Source: Whitmania pigra (lineage: Eukaryota; Annelida; Clitellata; Hirudinida; Haemopidae). From it: a DNA stretch of 64,000 nt. Position 1 is the stretch's first letter. Every line of letters begins with the position of its first letter. The notes beneath the pieces are model-generated. The model was not told the origin of the DNA and made no database searches. It saw only the letters and a program-made list of their open reading frames with translations. Where the stretch lies: contig JAJTWR010000095.1 in NCBI GenBank assembly GCA_021613335.1, positions 62,001 to 126,000 of the forward strand, read 5' to 3'. Shown piece by piece: positions 36,005-45,493 of this stretch. Both the position numbers and the translations under genes were made by a program.

Positions 36005-36586
36005 ATGTCTCCGCAACTTGTTGATAACCCCGCCGCGCTTCGTTTATTTTTAACAGAAGATATTTATGCGATTAAGAATGAATCGCTTGCCGTTAAAGTT
36101 CAAACAAATGCCGGTTGCGCAAATCCTGAAGCGGCAGAAAAAAATTTGCAAAAACAGTCGGAGGCTGGCCAGGTTGAAGAAAATTTTCAACCGCCGGACA
36201 AAGAGCGGCAATTTCAGTTTTTGGGAGAAAATCAAAAAAAAGTTTTGATTTTGGTAAACGATTCCCAAAATGAGGTAAGTACCCAGCGAGGCTTAGAAGT
36301 GCTCAGAAAAACAGTCAGAAAATTAGGTCTTTCAGGGAAAGATTTTGCGCTGGTAAATTATGCTCGCTACAAGGGAGCTTCTTTTGCCGATTTTAAACAA
36401 TTTTTCGACTGTCGGCTGTTGCTTTCTTTCGGGGTAGATTGCGCCTGTTTACAATTGCCGCAAAGTAATTTACACGCGATAGTAACTTACCGGCAGGTAA
36501 AAATAGCGATAACCCAACGCGTAGATATTTTAGATGACGAACATGAAAATTTGCTTTGGGCCGAATTAAAACAATTAATAAAATGA
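36005..36586 (+). CDS. Conserved Bacteroidota hypothetical protein
   Basis: 193 residues, no signal peptide. A variable, Gln/Glu-rich N-terminal half leads to a conserved C-terminal domain (about 75-193) with [40 protein letters not shown] and [13 protein letters not shown] recognise the pattern as a hypothetical that often precedes rdgB in this phylum but know no function. Its TGA overlaps the rdgB ATG (ATGA), so translation is coupled. Confidence 0.65.
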   Translation: MSPQLVDNPAALRLFLTEDIYAIKNESLAVKVQTNAGCANPEAAEKNLQKQSEAGQVEENFQPPDKERQFQFLGENQKKVLILVNDSQNEVSTQRGLEVLRKTVRKLGLSGKDFALVNYARYKGASFADFKQFFDCRLLLSFGVDCACLQLPQSNLHAIVTYRQVKIAITQRVDILDDEHENLLWAELKQLIK

Positions 36587-37155
36587 AGAAATTAGTGTTT
36601 GCAACCCATAATCAGCATAAAACAAATGAAGTAAAGAAATTGCTTTTGGAGTTTGAAATTTTAACCTTAGCAGATATAGGTTGCAAGGAGAATATTTCCG
36701 AAACAGGCTCTACTTTTGCCGAAAATGCCCAATTAAAAAGCGATTATGTAGCTCGTTATTTTCAGCTTGATTGTTTTGCGGATGATAGCGGATTAGAAGT
36801 TGAGGCTCTTAACAACCAACCCGGCGTTTTCTCGGGGCGGTATGGCGGCTCAAAAAATGATGAAGCCAATCTGTATTTTTTGTTGCATAAAATGAAAGGT
36901 TTTTCAAATCGGAAAGCAAGATTTAAAACAGTTGTTTCGCTAAAAAAAAACAATCGGCAATATTTTTTTGAAGGAATTATAAATGGCGTTTTACGCACAG
37001 CGCCCAAAGGCAGTGGCGGCTTTGGGTATGACTCCATTTTTCAGCCTGAGGGATATGATTTGACTTTTGCTGAAATGAACATGGCAGAAAAAAACAAAAT
37101 AAGCCATAGAGCTATAGCCATACAAAAACTTGCCGATTTTTTGAAAACCGATTAA
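36583..37155 (+). CDS. rdgB: XTP/dITP diphosphatase (RdgB/HAM1 family)
   Basis: 190 residues from the ATG at 36583; the longer start at 36556 lies inside the upstream gene. It removes non-canonical purine nucleotides (XTP, dITP) from the pool. Motifs: [15 protein letters not shown] (6-20), [20 protein letters not shown] near 62-81, and [12 protein letters not shown] followed by SHRAIA. It ends in a hairpin terminator that overlaps both its stop and that of the convergent OstA-like gene. Confidence 0.95.
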   Translation: MKKLVFATHNQHKTNEVKKLLLEFEILTLADIGCKENISETGSTFAENAQLKSDYVARYFQLDCFADDSGLEVEALNNQPGVFSGRYGGSKNDEANLYFLLHKMKGFSNRKARFKTVVSLKKNNRQYFFEGIINGVLRTAPKGSGGFGYDSIFQPEGYDLTFAEMNMAEKNKISHRAIAIQKLADFLKTD

Positions 37156-37176
37156 AACCGTTTAATCTAATCGGTT
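37146..37176. terminator. Convergent terminator between rdgB and the OstA-like gene
   Basis: AACCGATTA (37146-37154) pairs with TAATCGGTT (37168-37176), followed by GGCTTTTTAA on the plus strand. The stem overlaps the rdgB stop at its left end and encloses the 3' end of the OstA-like gene. Confidence 0.6.
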
Positions 37177-39279
37177 TGGCTTTTTAATTAACGAATCGAG
37201 TTCTTTTTTTAAAGTGGGCGATATTAAATCGACGCTGTCTATGTCTTTATAACGATTAATATCAAACTGCAATTTTTTTTTGATTACCTGGTTTTCATCC
37301 GGTTTTTGACCGTCTTTAGGTTGTGGGGCGGGTCTTTTTGTAGGCGGTTTGGCGGGCGTTTTCGGTTTAGCTTTTATAACGTCGTTTTTGCCGGTTGGCC
37401 GTAGTTCGGGTTGCCAGATAAAGCCTGTTAGCTCGGTTCCTTTTGTTTGATTGTTTATCGGATTAACAGACCCTTCCACTTCATTATACATTGAAATACC
37501 TGAAAGCTGCTTTTTGTCAAATTGAAATTTGATACGGCTACTGATTGATTGGTGTATGGTGTCATAATCGCCATTGTCTTTTTTGGTATAGTAAATACTT
37601 TCCGCATTGCCGTCCACAAACACGTTGTTCAACTCTCCGTCTATAAAAAAGCCCGTTATTTTTTTCCCTTTTACCTGATTAAATTTTGCAGAATCGGTTT
37701 CTACATTTACAATAAACCCTTCGTTTTGTATTAAAAAACTGTGAGGCTTTTTATTTTTTAAAAAAACATAAATGGTGTCGCCGGTTTGTTGCGAATTTTC
37801 GCCCCACAAAATCGGATTTTTAAAACACCGCAAAACCGAGTCTGTTGCATTAAAATATAACGAATCGGCTTTTGCCTGCATGTTGGCCTTAAAAACCCGC
37901 ACATTATAATAAGCTTTAATTTCTCTAGTTCTTACCGTATCGGCCGGATTAAATGCTTCGACGCCGTTTTTTACTTTAGCGCTGGTTTCAACGTTTTTAG
38001 CTCCGGCAGTATCTTTAACGTTTATCTTTTTATTGTCGGGCAAACTGTCTTTCCGGAGGGTGTCTTTAAGGGGTATTTTCTCTTTTATAAGAGCGCTGTC
38101 AGGCAGTTTAACAGCCAAAGTATCTGCCGGCTTTTTACGGTCGAGTTCTTTTTTTTGTTTTTTCGACGGTTTTTCGACCGTTTTTATGCGTTTACTTTCT
38201 TGTTCTTTTTTTTGTTCTTCGGCCAATAATTTTTTTGCTTTTGCCTTTTCTTCCGCTTTTTCTCTGCTTTCTTTTCCTATTTCGTTATTGTTAAGCGCGA
38301 TTGGTTTGTTTAATAATTTAACATTTTTTACGAGCGTTTTTTTTGCTTGCAAAGTATCGGCGGCAAGCCAAAGGGTGTCGGGTAGTTTTTTGTTGTTAAT
38401 CGTAACGGAGTCTTTGGTATCCATGCCAACGTAGGCGTTACGCGTTACTATAATTTTTTCATCGGCTTTGTAATATTCGCCCAATTGTCCGCGTAATTCG
38501 AGCCTGTCGGTAGTATCGGTATAAACAATGTTTTTAACCGCCTTGCCGTAACCGCGTTTACCGTCATAATATAAACTATCGCCTTTTAAAAACCGAGAAC
38601 CGTTGGCGTAAAGGTTTTTTTTTCCGAAATAAGCATTTTCGGTGCGGGTATTATATGCCCCGTTTTCGGTGTACATTTTGTCGTCTTTACCGGTAATATT
38701 TGTAGGGCCGTAGAAATAGGCCCAGTTAGTAAAAGTATTATATCGTAATGTGTCAGAATCAACTTTGCTTTGCGGAGTGGTAACCAATACCTCGTATCTG
38801 AAATAAGCGTCTCTGGTATTGGTAAAATACCATCCGCGTTTGCTTATAACCGTGGCGTTGGGATTTACAATTTTACCGCCGTTGTAATATTGCCCGATTT
38901 TGAATCCGGTGTTGTAATCTAAAACGGAGGTGGTAAGGGTAGAAGTGGGGGTAATCATTTTTACGTTATCGGTTAAATGAGCCTGTTTGGTGTTGCCGTC
39001 GTAGGTTAAAAAATCAGCATAAATATTGATGGTATCGCCTTGAACGATATGAACGTTTTTGAACGCTTCGAAAAAATTTCTGTCTTTATAAAAAACCGCG
39101 CTGTCGCATCGTAAAGTTGCTCCGGCATGTTGAAACGTGGGATTTCGTATATAAGTAGTACCGGTTTTGGTAATGGTTTGAGCCGAATCGGAACGCTGTA
39201 ATACAATAAGCGGTTTTTGCTGGGCATGCAGCAAGGCTGGAAATAAAGCAATAAAAATTAAAACAAAGGTTTTGTGCAC
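37162..39279 (-). CDS. OstA-like protein (LPS transport, LptA/OstA domain)
   Basis: 705 residues, GTG start, signal peptide 1-20. The N-terminal part (about 25-330) is a beta-taco OstA/LptA-type domain with repeated strand pairs: ATLRCDSAVFYKDRNFFEAF, TINIYADFLTYDG, and later YFGKKNLYANGSRFLKGD. A long Lys/Asp/Glu-rich linker (about 338-430) precedes a second OstA-like stretch (about 440-600), then a Pro/Lys-rich end. Such proteins in Bacteroidota are thought to move LPS across the periplasm. The -7 element lies 5 nt before the GTG. Confidence 0.8.
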   Translation of the reverse strand: MHKTFVLIFIALFPALLHAQQKPLIVLQRSDSAQTITKTGTTYIRNPTFQHAGATLRCDSAVFYKDRNFFEAFKNVHIVQGDTINIYADFLTYDGNTKQAHLTDNVKMITPTSTLTTSVLDYNTGFKIGQYYNGGKIVNPNATVISKRGWYFTNTRDAYFRYEVLVTTPQSKVDSDTLRYNTFTNWAYFYGPTNITGKDDKMYTENGAYNTRTENAYFGKKNLYANGSRFLKGDSLYYDGKRGYGKAVKNIVYTDTTDRLELRGQLGEYYKADEKIIVTRNAYVGMDTKDSVTINNKKLPDTLWLAADTLQAKKTLVKNVKLLNKPIALNNNEIGKESREKAEEKAKAKKLLAEEQKKEQESKRIKTVEKPSKKQKKELDRKKPADTLAVKLPDSALIKEKIPLKDTLRKDSLPDNKKINVKDTAGAKNVETSAKVKNGVEAFNPADTVRTREIKAYYNVRVFKANMQAKADSLYFNATDSVLRCFKNPILWGENSQQTGDTIYVFLKNKKPHSFLIQNEGFIVNVETDSAKFNQVKGKKITGFFIDGELNNVFVDGNAESIYYTKKDNGDYDTIHQSISSRIKFQFDKKQLSGISMYNEVEGSVNPINNQTKGTELTGFIWQPELRPTGKNDVIKAKPKTPAKPPTKRPAPQPKDGQKPDENQVIKKKLQFDINRYKDIDSVDLISPTLKKELDSLIKKPNRLD

Positions 39280-39284
39280 AAGGT

Positions 39285-39292
39285 CAAATTTA
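39285..39292 (-). promoter_or_regulatory. -7 element 5 nt before the OstA-like start
   Basis: TAAATTTG on the minus strand, an exact TAnnTTTG match, with ACCTT before the GTG at 39279. It supports the GTG start and a leaderless transcript. Confidence 0.5.
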
Positions 39293-39340
39293 AGTTTTTA
39301 TTTTATTTTTAAATCATCAAAACTTATGTCTCAAAATAAA

Positions 39341-39348
39341 TAGATTTG
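39341..39348 (+). promoter_or_regulatory. -7 element 3 nt before the tilS start
   Basis: TAGATTTG, an exact match, ends 3 nt before the ATG at 39352. It overlaps the TTG at 39346 that could be taken as a start two codons earlier, and so favours the ATG. Confidence 0.5.
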
Positions 39349-39351
39349 TTT

Positions 39352-40683
39352 ATGCTTCCTTTAGAGCAGTTTAAGGCATTTGTTGTAAAGCATCAGTTGT
39401 TTTCAGACGATGATCGGATACTTTTAGCGGTAAGCGGAGGAAAAGATTCGGTATTAATGGCAAAGCTGTTTAAACTTGCCGGTTTTAATTTTAGCATCGC
39501 CCATTGTAATTTTAATTTAAGAGGCCGAGAAGCGCTAAGAGATGAAACTTTTGTGAAATTATTGGCCAAAGAGTTGAATGCGCCGTTTTATCACATTACT
39601 TTTGATGCCAAATCTTACGCAAAACAACACCGCATTTCTACCCAAATGGCGGCAAGAGAGCTGCGTTACAATTGGTTTGATACGCTTTTGGATGAATATG
39701 GATATAGTTGCGTAGCATTGGCTCAACACCGGAATGACGCGGTAGAAACCATTTTGATAAACCTGGTTCGCGGAACAGGAATCAGCGGGTTACATGGCAT
39801 TTTACCCAAGCGGAATCGCTACGTCAGACCTTTGCTTTTTTTAACCAGAACCGATATTGACGAATTGGCAGAACGGTTGAATATTGATTTTGTAGAAGAC
39901 AGTTCCAATAAAGAAGACGTTTATGCGCGAAATAATATCCGGCTGAATGTGGTTCCCCATCTCAGAAAAATTAATCCGAAACTGGAAAGCGCCTTTTTAG
40001 AAAATGCAGAACGTTTTGCAGAAACGGAAAGACTTTTAAATCTTGTGGTGGAAAGGCAAAGAAAAACGCTTTTGATACAACAAAACGGATATGTCGTTCT
40101 AAAAACAAAAGATATTGAAGAACTGGACCCGCAGTTTTTATTGTTTTTTGAATTGATGAAGCCTTTCGGTTTTAAAAGCGATGTTTGTAAAGAAGTTTTG
40201 CAAAGCCTGCATAAACAAAGCGGAACATCGTTTTATAGCAAAAGTCATCGTCTTACCGTTAACAGAGAAGAACTAATTTTAACCGAAAAAGAACAATCTT
40301 ATCAGGAAACAATCTTAATAATTCATCAAGGAGAGAACCAAATCCATTTTATGAATCAAAAAATTGCTATCAAAATGCAGGAGCATACGGTATTTGAGCC
40401 TGCTAAAAGCCGAATTTATGTAGATGCGCAAAAATTAATTTTTCCTCTTGTGTGCCGAAAAAGACAAAAAGGCGATAAATTTAAGCCGTTTGGCATGAAT
40501 AATTTTAAATTATTAAGCGATTTTCTGATAGGCCAAAAAGTTCCTTTGCTGCATAAAGACCGGATTCCGCTCGTTATTAATGGTAACGGAGAAATAATTT
40601 GGGTGGTTGGTATGCGGCAGGATGAACGTTATAAAGTAAACGCCGCAACAAAAAAAGTTGCTATATTCGAATTGTTAAATTAA
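39352..40683 (+). CDS. tilS: tRNA(Ile)-lysidine synthetase
   Basis: 443 residues. It converts C34 of tRNA(Ile2) to lysidine so that it reads AUA. The PP-loop AVSGGKDSVLMAK lies near 27-39. The N-terminal ATPase domain continues with HCNFNLRG, AQHRNDAVETILINLVRGTG and LTRTDIDELAERLNIDFVEDSSN. The C-terminal lysidine-synthase domain has CRKRQKGDKFKPFGM. A TTG two codons upstream (39346) is rejected because it overlaps the promoter. Followed at 1 nt by a hypothetical membrane protein. Confidence 0.95.
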   Translation: MLPLEQFKAFVVKHQLFSDDDRILLAVSGGKDSVLMAKLFKLAGFNFSIAHCNFNLRGREALRDETFVKLLAKELNAPFYHITFDAKSYAKQHRISTQMAARELRYNWFDTLLDEYGYSCVALAQHRNDAVETILINLVRGTGISGLHGILPKRNRYVRPLLFLTRTDIDELAERLNIDFVEDSSNKEDVYARNNIRLNVVPHLRKINPKLESAFLENAERFAETERLLNLVVERQRKTLLIQQNGYVVLKTKDIEELDPQFLLFFELMKPFGFKSDVCKEVLQSLHKQSGTSFYSKSHRLTVNREELILTEKEQSYQETILIIHQGENQIHFMNQKIAIKMQEHTVFEPAKSRIYVDAQKLIFPLVCRKRQKGDKFKPFGMNNFKLLSDFLIGQKVPLLHKDRIPLVINGNGEIIWVVGMRQDERYKVNAATKKVAIFELLN

Positions 40684-40684
40684 A

Positions 40685-41164
40685 ATGGAAAATAGTCTGT
40701 ATCTTGAAAAGCAGTACATCGGTCGTGATTACATCCGCATAAGCATCAGGTTTATTATGGTTGCCTTTTGTTTTGGAGCTTATGTGTATGAGCGAGATCG
40801 CGATAACACTGTAGATCTCTTTTTAGTGGTTGGTTTTGGTATTATCGGGGTGTCTATTCTGTTGCTTTTTTTAATTCAATATAAAATTGAAGTAACCGAT
40901 AAAAAAGTAATTCTTGCGGGGCTTTGGAGCGCCAAAAAGGTGGTTATTGATTTGGAAAATATTGTCAGCGTTCGTAAAACAACTTATAGTAACTATATTT
41001 TTAATAATCCGGCTTACAACTTACACCGTAAAAACAGTATTCGGTTTTATTCGTCGGGTAAAGATGTGGTGGTGTTAACCAATCGGGAAGGTTTGGAGTA
41101 TCACATTGGTACGCAAAGACCTAACGAGTTGTTTTTGGTGTTACAAAATGAAATGAAACGATGA
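40685..41164 (+). CDS. Hypothetical membrane protein with a PH-like domain
   Basis: 159 residues. Two hydrophobic helices (about 19-36 and 44-64) are followed by a beta-rich C-terminal part (IEVTDKKVILAGLWSAKKVV, then IRFYSSGKDVVVLTNREG) that resembles bacterial PH-like domains. No signal peptide; probably an inner-membrane protein. It is translationally close to tilS (1 nt gap). The function is unknown. Confidence 0.6.
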   Translation: MENSLYLEKQYIGRDYIRISIRFIMVAFCFGAYVYERDRDNTVDLFLVVGFGIIGVSILLLFLIQYKIEVTDKKVILAGLWSAKKVVIDLENIVSVRKTTYSNYIFNNPAYNLHRKNSIRFYSSGKDVVVLTNREGLEYHIGTQRPNELFLVLQNEMKR

Positions 41165-41244
41165 TATTTTACCAAGTAATAACACAAAATACGCATTAGT
41201 TAGGTTTCTTTGTAGAACCGGGTTTGTTAACTGCAAAATAATTA

Positions 41245-42384
41245 ATGAAAATAGGAATTGTTTGTTATCCTACCTTTGGCGGTAGCGGCGTGGTGGCTAC
41301 AGAGCTGGGTAAAGCATTGGCCAATCGGGGGCATCAGGTACATTTTATTACTTACAGTCAGCCGGTCCGGTGGGATTTTTTTTCTGCCAATTTATTTTAT
41401 CACGAAGTTTCGGTAAGAGATTACCCTTTGTTTGATTACGCCCCTTACGAATCGGCTTTGGCAAGTAAACTGGTAGACGTGGTTAGGTTTGAACAATTAG
41501 ACCTGCTTCACGTTCATTACGCCATTCCGCATGCTTCGGCAGCTTTTATGGCTAAACAAATTTTGGCAAGTTATCATATTCATATCCCCATAGTAACTAC
41601 TCTACACGGTACAGACATTACCCTAGTGGGTAAAGAAGCCACTTACCAACCGGTGGTTACTTTTTCAATTAATCAGAGCGATGGGGTAACAACTGTTTCA
41701 AATGATTTAAAGAAAGATACTTATAAGCATTTTGAAATTACCAAAGATATTCAGGTTATTCCAAACTTTATTGATTTTAATCGGTTCAGTTTAAAACCCA
41801 AAGATCATTTTAAAAAAGCAATTGCGCCACACGGAGAGCGTATCCTGATTCATACTTCAAATTTTAGAAAAGTAAAGCGTACAAAAGATGTAATCGAAAT
41901 GTTTGAACTGGTTCAGAAACAAATTCCGGCAAAATTATTAATGGTAGGAGACGGCCCCGAACGCAGTGCAAATGAGCTGCTATCCAGAGAGTTGGGTATT
42001 TGTGATCATGTTCGTTTTCTTGGTAAGCAAGACGCGGTGGAAGAAATTTTATCGGTTTGCGATTTGTTTGTGATGCCCTCAGAAACCGAAAGTTTTGGTT
42101 TGGCGGCCTTGGAAGCAATGGCTTGTAAAGTTCCGGCGCTTACTTCAAACGCCGGAGGCCTGCCTGAGCTTAATGTTGATGGTTTTTGCGGATATATGTG
42201 TAATGTTGGCGATGTAGACTGCTTGGCTGAAAAAGCAATGCTTATTCTTAAAGATCAAAAAACGCTTGATTTTTTTAAAGAAAACGCCCTAACCCGAGCA
42301 GAAGATTTTGATTTGAAAAAGATTTTACCCTTGTACATCGACTTATACCAAACTGTTATAGCTGCGCAAAAAGCTGCGGATTAA
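41245..42384 (+). CDS. bshA: N-acetyl-alpha-D-glucosaminyl L-malate synthase (bacillithiol)
   Basis: 379 residues, GT4 glycosyltransferase. BshA joins UDP-GlcNAc and L-malate, the first step of bacillithiol, the main low-molecular-weight thiol in many Bacteroidota and Firmicutes. The BshA start MKIGIVCYPTFGGSGVVATE is diagnostic. HVHYAIPHASAAFMAK, TTLHGTDITLVG and the E-x7-E motif PSETESFGLAALEAMA follow. The genes bshB and bshC are not in the window. Confidence 0.94.
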   Translation: MKIGIVCYPTFGGSGVVATELGKALANRGHQVHFITYSQPVRWDFFSANLFYHEVSVRDYPLFDYAPYESALASKLVDVVRFEQLDLLHVHYAIPHASAAFMAKQILASYHIHIPIVTTLHGTDITLVGKEATYQPVVTFSINQSDGVTTVSNDLKKDTYKHFEITKDIQVIPNFIDFNRFSLKPKDHFKKAIAPHGERILIHTSNFRKVKRTKDVIEMFELVQKQIPAKLLMVGDGPERSANELLSRELGICDHVRFLGKQDAVEEILSVCDLFVMPSETESFGLAALEAMACKVPALTSNAGGLPELNVDGFCGYMCNVGDVDCLAEKAMLILKDQKTLDFFKENALTRAEDFDLKKILPLYIDLYQTVIAAQKAAD

Positions 42385-42561
42385 CCCCATTATTAGCCTG
42401 CCGAGAGGCTTGCTTACATCTTTGGTTAGGCTATTTCATAAAATAACGGGAGTTCGGTTTAAGCAGCTAAGGCTCCCGATATATTCAATAAAAAGTTGTT
42501 TACCGATCGATGTTTGGTAGGCTGAAATTTGCGATGTTTTTCAATTGATCATTATATAATC

Positions 42562-43038
42562 ATGAAAACAGAAAATACAAACCCCAAAAGCCCTGGGCAT
42601 ATTGACGGCCAAATTCTGACAGGAAATAACGGAGAGACCTCAAAAGGGTATAACCATAACGCGATGACCGCCCAATATAAAAACGTATTTAACGTGGAAT
42701 ACTATAACGCGATGGCTGCCCGTGACGGGAACGTCTTCAACGGGAACCGTCTCAACGCTATGACAGGGTATAACCGAAACGCCTTCACGTGCTATAACGC
42801 CAACATCATAGCCTGCAAGTTTGACAACGTTATAACGCTTGCCAGAATAGGTAATATGGTTATGGCAACCAACGGTTCAAAATTCAAAGGCAAAAAAGGA
42901 AACGCAGTTTGTATGGTTGAATTTGATGAGAACAAAGAAAAAATACTAAACATCAAAGCCGCTGTTATAGACGGGGAAATTTTTAAAAAAAATACCTGGT
43001 TCACGTTTGAAAACGGCGAATTCATAGAAGTGAAATAA
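42562..43038 (+). CDS. Octapeptide-repeat protein, phage-like, possible DUF7666-type C-terminus
   Basis: 158 residues from the ATG at 42562. Residues 30-93 are eight consecutive 8-residue units with Asn at position 4: YNHNAMTA, QYKNVFNV, EYYNAMAA, RDGNVFNG, NRLNAMTG, YNRNAFTC, YNANIIAC, KFDNVITL; the next three units keep the length with G/N at positions 4-5. This periodicity suggests a short beta-solenoid. The C-terminus ends NTWFTFENGEFIEVK, like the end of phage proteins with similar octad repeats. It is followed by a phage-type methylase remnant, so the pair may be a phage-derived island. Confidence 0.65.
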   Translation: MKTENTNPKSPGHIDGQILTGNNGETSKGYNHNAMTAQYKNVFNVEYYNAMAARDGNVFNGNRLNAMTGYNRNAFTCYNANIIACKFDNVITLARIGNMVMATNGSKFKGKKGNAVCMVEFDENKEKILNIKAAVIDGEIFKKNTWFTFENGEFIEVK

Positions 43039-43100
43039 AAACATGAACAAAAGCAAAATAAAAAACGTCCGGCCCGCTTGCGGCAACACCCTGTTAAGCT

Positions 43101-43358
43101 GCTGCCGGTCGCGTATTAATTGCTTGCGAATATTCGGGCATTGTACGCTCAGCTTTCGCAAAACTTGGATGGGATGCCTGGTCGGTTGATCTTTTGGATA
43201 CGGAAATACCCGCTGAACTTTGTCCGGATGAAAATGGCAATGGGTAGGGAAACCACATACAAGGCGATGCGCTTTCTGTTATAAATGACGGTTGAGATTT
43301 GTTGATTGGCTTTCCGCCCTGCATGTGCGCATATTTTTCTTCCCTTTATAGCTCGTAA
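43101..43358 (+). pseudogene. Remnant of a phage-type DNA methyltransferase
   Basis: The plus-strand frame reads RVLIACEYSGIVRSAFAKLG, then WDAWSVDLLDTEIP, then after an in-frame TAG (43245) NHIQGDALSVINDG, then after a TGA (43293) DLLIGFPPCMCAY. This is the conserved SAM-binding start and the PPC catalytic region of the small cytosine-type methylases common in phages. Two in-frame stops and loss of the rest mark it as a pseudogene. The minus-strand frame at 43094-43324 is its shadow. Confidence 0.7.
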
Positions 43359-43475
43359 TCCTTGCGTTAAACCGTTTTTTTATTCCTCCAAAAGGCTGTT
43401 CTGCTACCCGGCTCGCGTTTTGATTTACACGCTCTGATATATTAATTGCTTTCCTTGTCTGAGGCAGATTGTTGG

Positions 43476-44501
43476 TTAAAACGGGTTAGCATTTATATGT
43501 TTTTCCCATTCCCAAGCCGATTTCATCATTTCATTAACGCCTAAACCGGCTTCCCATTTTAATTCTTTTGCCGCTTTTGATACATCGCCGTAAATTTTCT
43601 CTATATCTCCTTCTCTACGCGGGCCTATCTGATAATTCAATTTTTCGCCTGTAGATTCTTCAAATGCTTTAATAATTTCTAATACTGAAGAACCTTTACC
43701 TGTGCCAATGTTAAAAACATCGTAGTTTTTGTCGAATAAACCCACCTCTAACCGCTTAATGGCTGCCACGTGAGCTTTGGCCAAATCTACCACATGAATA
43801 TAATCGCGTATTGCGCTGCCGTCTAAAGTATTGTAATTATTGCCGTAAACTGTTATGGCTCCCCGTTTACCTATGGCCGATTGAGTTATGCAAGGTATTA
43901 AGTTGGCAGGAACTCCAATAGGCAACTCGCCAATTAAAGCCGATGAATGCGCCCCAACCGGATTAAAATAACGCAAAGATATAACATTTAAAGAGGAAGT
44001 AACGGCGCAAATTTCAGTTAAAATCTCTTCGGCAACTTGTTTGGTATTTCCATAGGGAGATTCCGCTTTTTTTACCGGAGTAGCCTCTGTTACAGGCAGC
44101 GCATCAGGCTGCCCATAAACCGAACATGAAGATGAGAATACAAAATTTACTCTTTTTTCTTTATAAGCGCTTAATAAATTAATCAGGCTAAAAAAATTGT
44201 TGCGGTAATACTTTAAAGGATTTAAAATCGATTCTCCAACGGCTTTAAAAGCCGCAAAATGGATAACTCCTGAAATATTGGCATGATTTTTTACAAACTC
44301 AAAAACTTTTTGTTCATCACATAAATCAAATTGATAAAAAGAGGGTTTATATCCGATAATTTTTTCAAGCCGGTCAAGAATCTTGATATTTGAATTTGAA
44401 AGATCATCGATTAAAACCGTTTCGTATCCGGCATTATGTAGCTCTATTACCGTGTGAGAACCAATGTAGCCAGTACCTCCGGTAACCAATATTACACTCA
44501 T
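43476..44501 (-). CDS. galE: UDP-glucose 4-epimerase
   Basis: 341 residues. NAD-binding VTGGTGYIGSHTVIEL (6-21), catalytic Ser in FSSSCSVYGQP and YxxxK in SPYGNTKQVAE. It interconverts UDP-Glc and UDP-Gal. It is the last gene of a three-gene run (ugd, UDP-xylose synthase, galE) whose stops and starts overlap, so the products probably feed one polysaccharide pathway. Confidence 0.94.
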   Translation of the reverse strand: MSVILVTGGTGYIGSHTVIELHNAGYETVLIDDLSNSNIKILDRLEKIIGYKPSFYQFDLCDEQKVFEFVKNHANISGVIHFAAFKAVGESILNPLKYYRNNFFSLINLLSAYKEKRVNFVFSSSCSVYGQPDALPVTEATPVKKAESPYGNTKQVAEEILTEICAVTSSLNVISLRYFNPVGAHSSALIGELPIGVPANLIPCITQSAIGKRGAITVYGNNYNTLDGSAIRDYIHVVDLAKAHVAAIKRLEVGLFDKNYDVFNIGTGKGSSVLEIIKAFEESTGEKLNYQIGPRREGDIEKIYGDVSKAAKELKWEAGLGVNEMMKSAWEWEKHINANPF

Positions 44502-45493
44502 TATAGTTTATTAAAGTTTGTAAAATCTTTATGTTCTATTTTATTTAGTTTGTCTTTTGACAACGATTTAAAATACCGATAAGTAATTTTTAACCCGTCT
44601 GCCCTTTGTACTTTTGGCTCCCATTTTAATAGTTCCTTTGCTTTAGCAATATCGGGTTTGCGTTGCTTAGGGTCGTCTTGGGGAAGCGGTTTGTATATTA
44701 TTTTTTGATTGGCTCCTGTTAATTTTATAATTTCTTCGGCAAATTGGCCAATGGTAATCTCATCGGGGTTTCCAATATTTACAGGCGAAACATAATCAGA
44801 CATCAACAACCGATAAATACCTTCAATAAGGTCGTCCACATAACAGAAAGAGCGCGTTTGGGCGCCATCTCCAAAAACGGTTAAGTCCTCTCCCCTTAAC
44901 GCCTGACCAATAAAGGCGGGAAGCGCCCGGCCGTCATTTAAGCGCATACGCGGCCCATAGGTATTAAATATCCTTGCTATTCTGGTTTCTACTCCATGAA
45001 AAGAGTGATAAGCCATAGTTATGGCCTCCTGAAAACGTTTAGCCTCATCATAAACGCCCCTAGGGCCTACGGGGTTTACATTTCCCCAATATTCTTCGGG
45101 TTGGGGATTTACCGAAGGGTCGCCATATACTTCAGAAGTAGAGGCAATCATTATCCTCGCTTTTTTGGCTCTGGCCAAGCCTAACAAATTATGAGTGCCC
45201 AATGAACCTACTTTTAAAGTTTGAATAGGAATTTTTAAATAATCGATAGGGCTTGCAGGCGATGCAAAATGAAGAATATAATCAAGCTCTCCGCTTAAAT
45301 ATACAAACTTTGAAACATCGTGATGGTAAAATTCAAAATTTTCTAAAGCAAACAAATGCTCAATGTTGACCAGATCTCCCGTAATCAGGTTATCCATGCC
45401 AACAACATGATAGTTTTCGTTGACAAACCGATCGCAAAGGTGCGAACCCAAAAAGCCTGCCGCTCCTGTGATTAAAACGCGTTTTCTATCCAT
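44501..45493 (-). CDS. uxs: UDP-glucuronate decarboxylase (UDP-xylose synthase)
   Basis: 330 residues of the extended SDR family. [18 protein letters not shown] (5-22), STSEVYGDP near 118-126 and the catalytic Tyr-Lys in [14 protein letters not shown] are present. It makes UDP-xylose from UDP-glucuronate, the product of ugd immediately upstream. The start overlaps the ugd stop as TAATG. The sugar presumably goes into capsule or LPS. It could also be a close SDR with different specificity, but context favours this call. Confidence 0.9.
   Translation of the reverse strand: MDRKRVLITGAAGFLGSHLCDRFVNENYHVVGMDNLITGDLVNIEHLFALENFEFYHHDVSKFVYLSGELDYILHFASPASPIDYLKIPIQTLKVGSLGTHNLLGLARAKKARIMIASTSEVYGDPSVNPQPEEYWGNVNPVGPRGVYDEAKRFQEAITMAYHSFHGVETRIARIFNTYGPRMRLNDGRALPAFIGQALRGEDLTVFGDGAQTRSFCYVDDLIEGIYRLLMSDYVSPVNIGNPDEITIGQFAEEIIKLTGANQKIIYKPLPQDDPKQRKPDIAKAKELLKWEPKVQRADGLKITYRYFKSLSKDKLNKIEHKDFTNFNKL

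Noticed and set aside
43094..43324. Minus-strand frame in the bshA-galE gap
   Set aside because: Opposite strand of a recognisable methylase remnant; the plus-strand reading matches a family.
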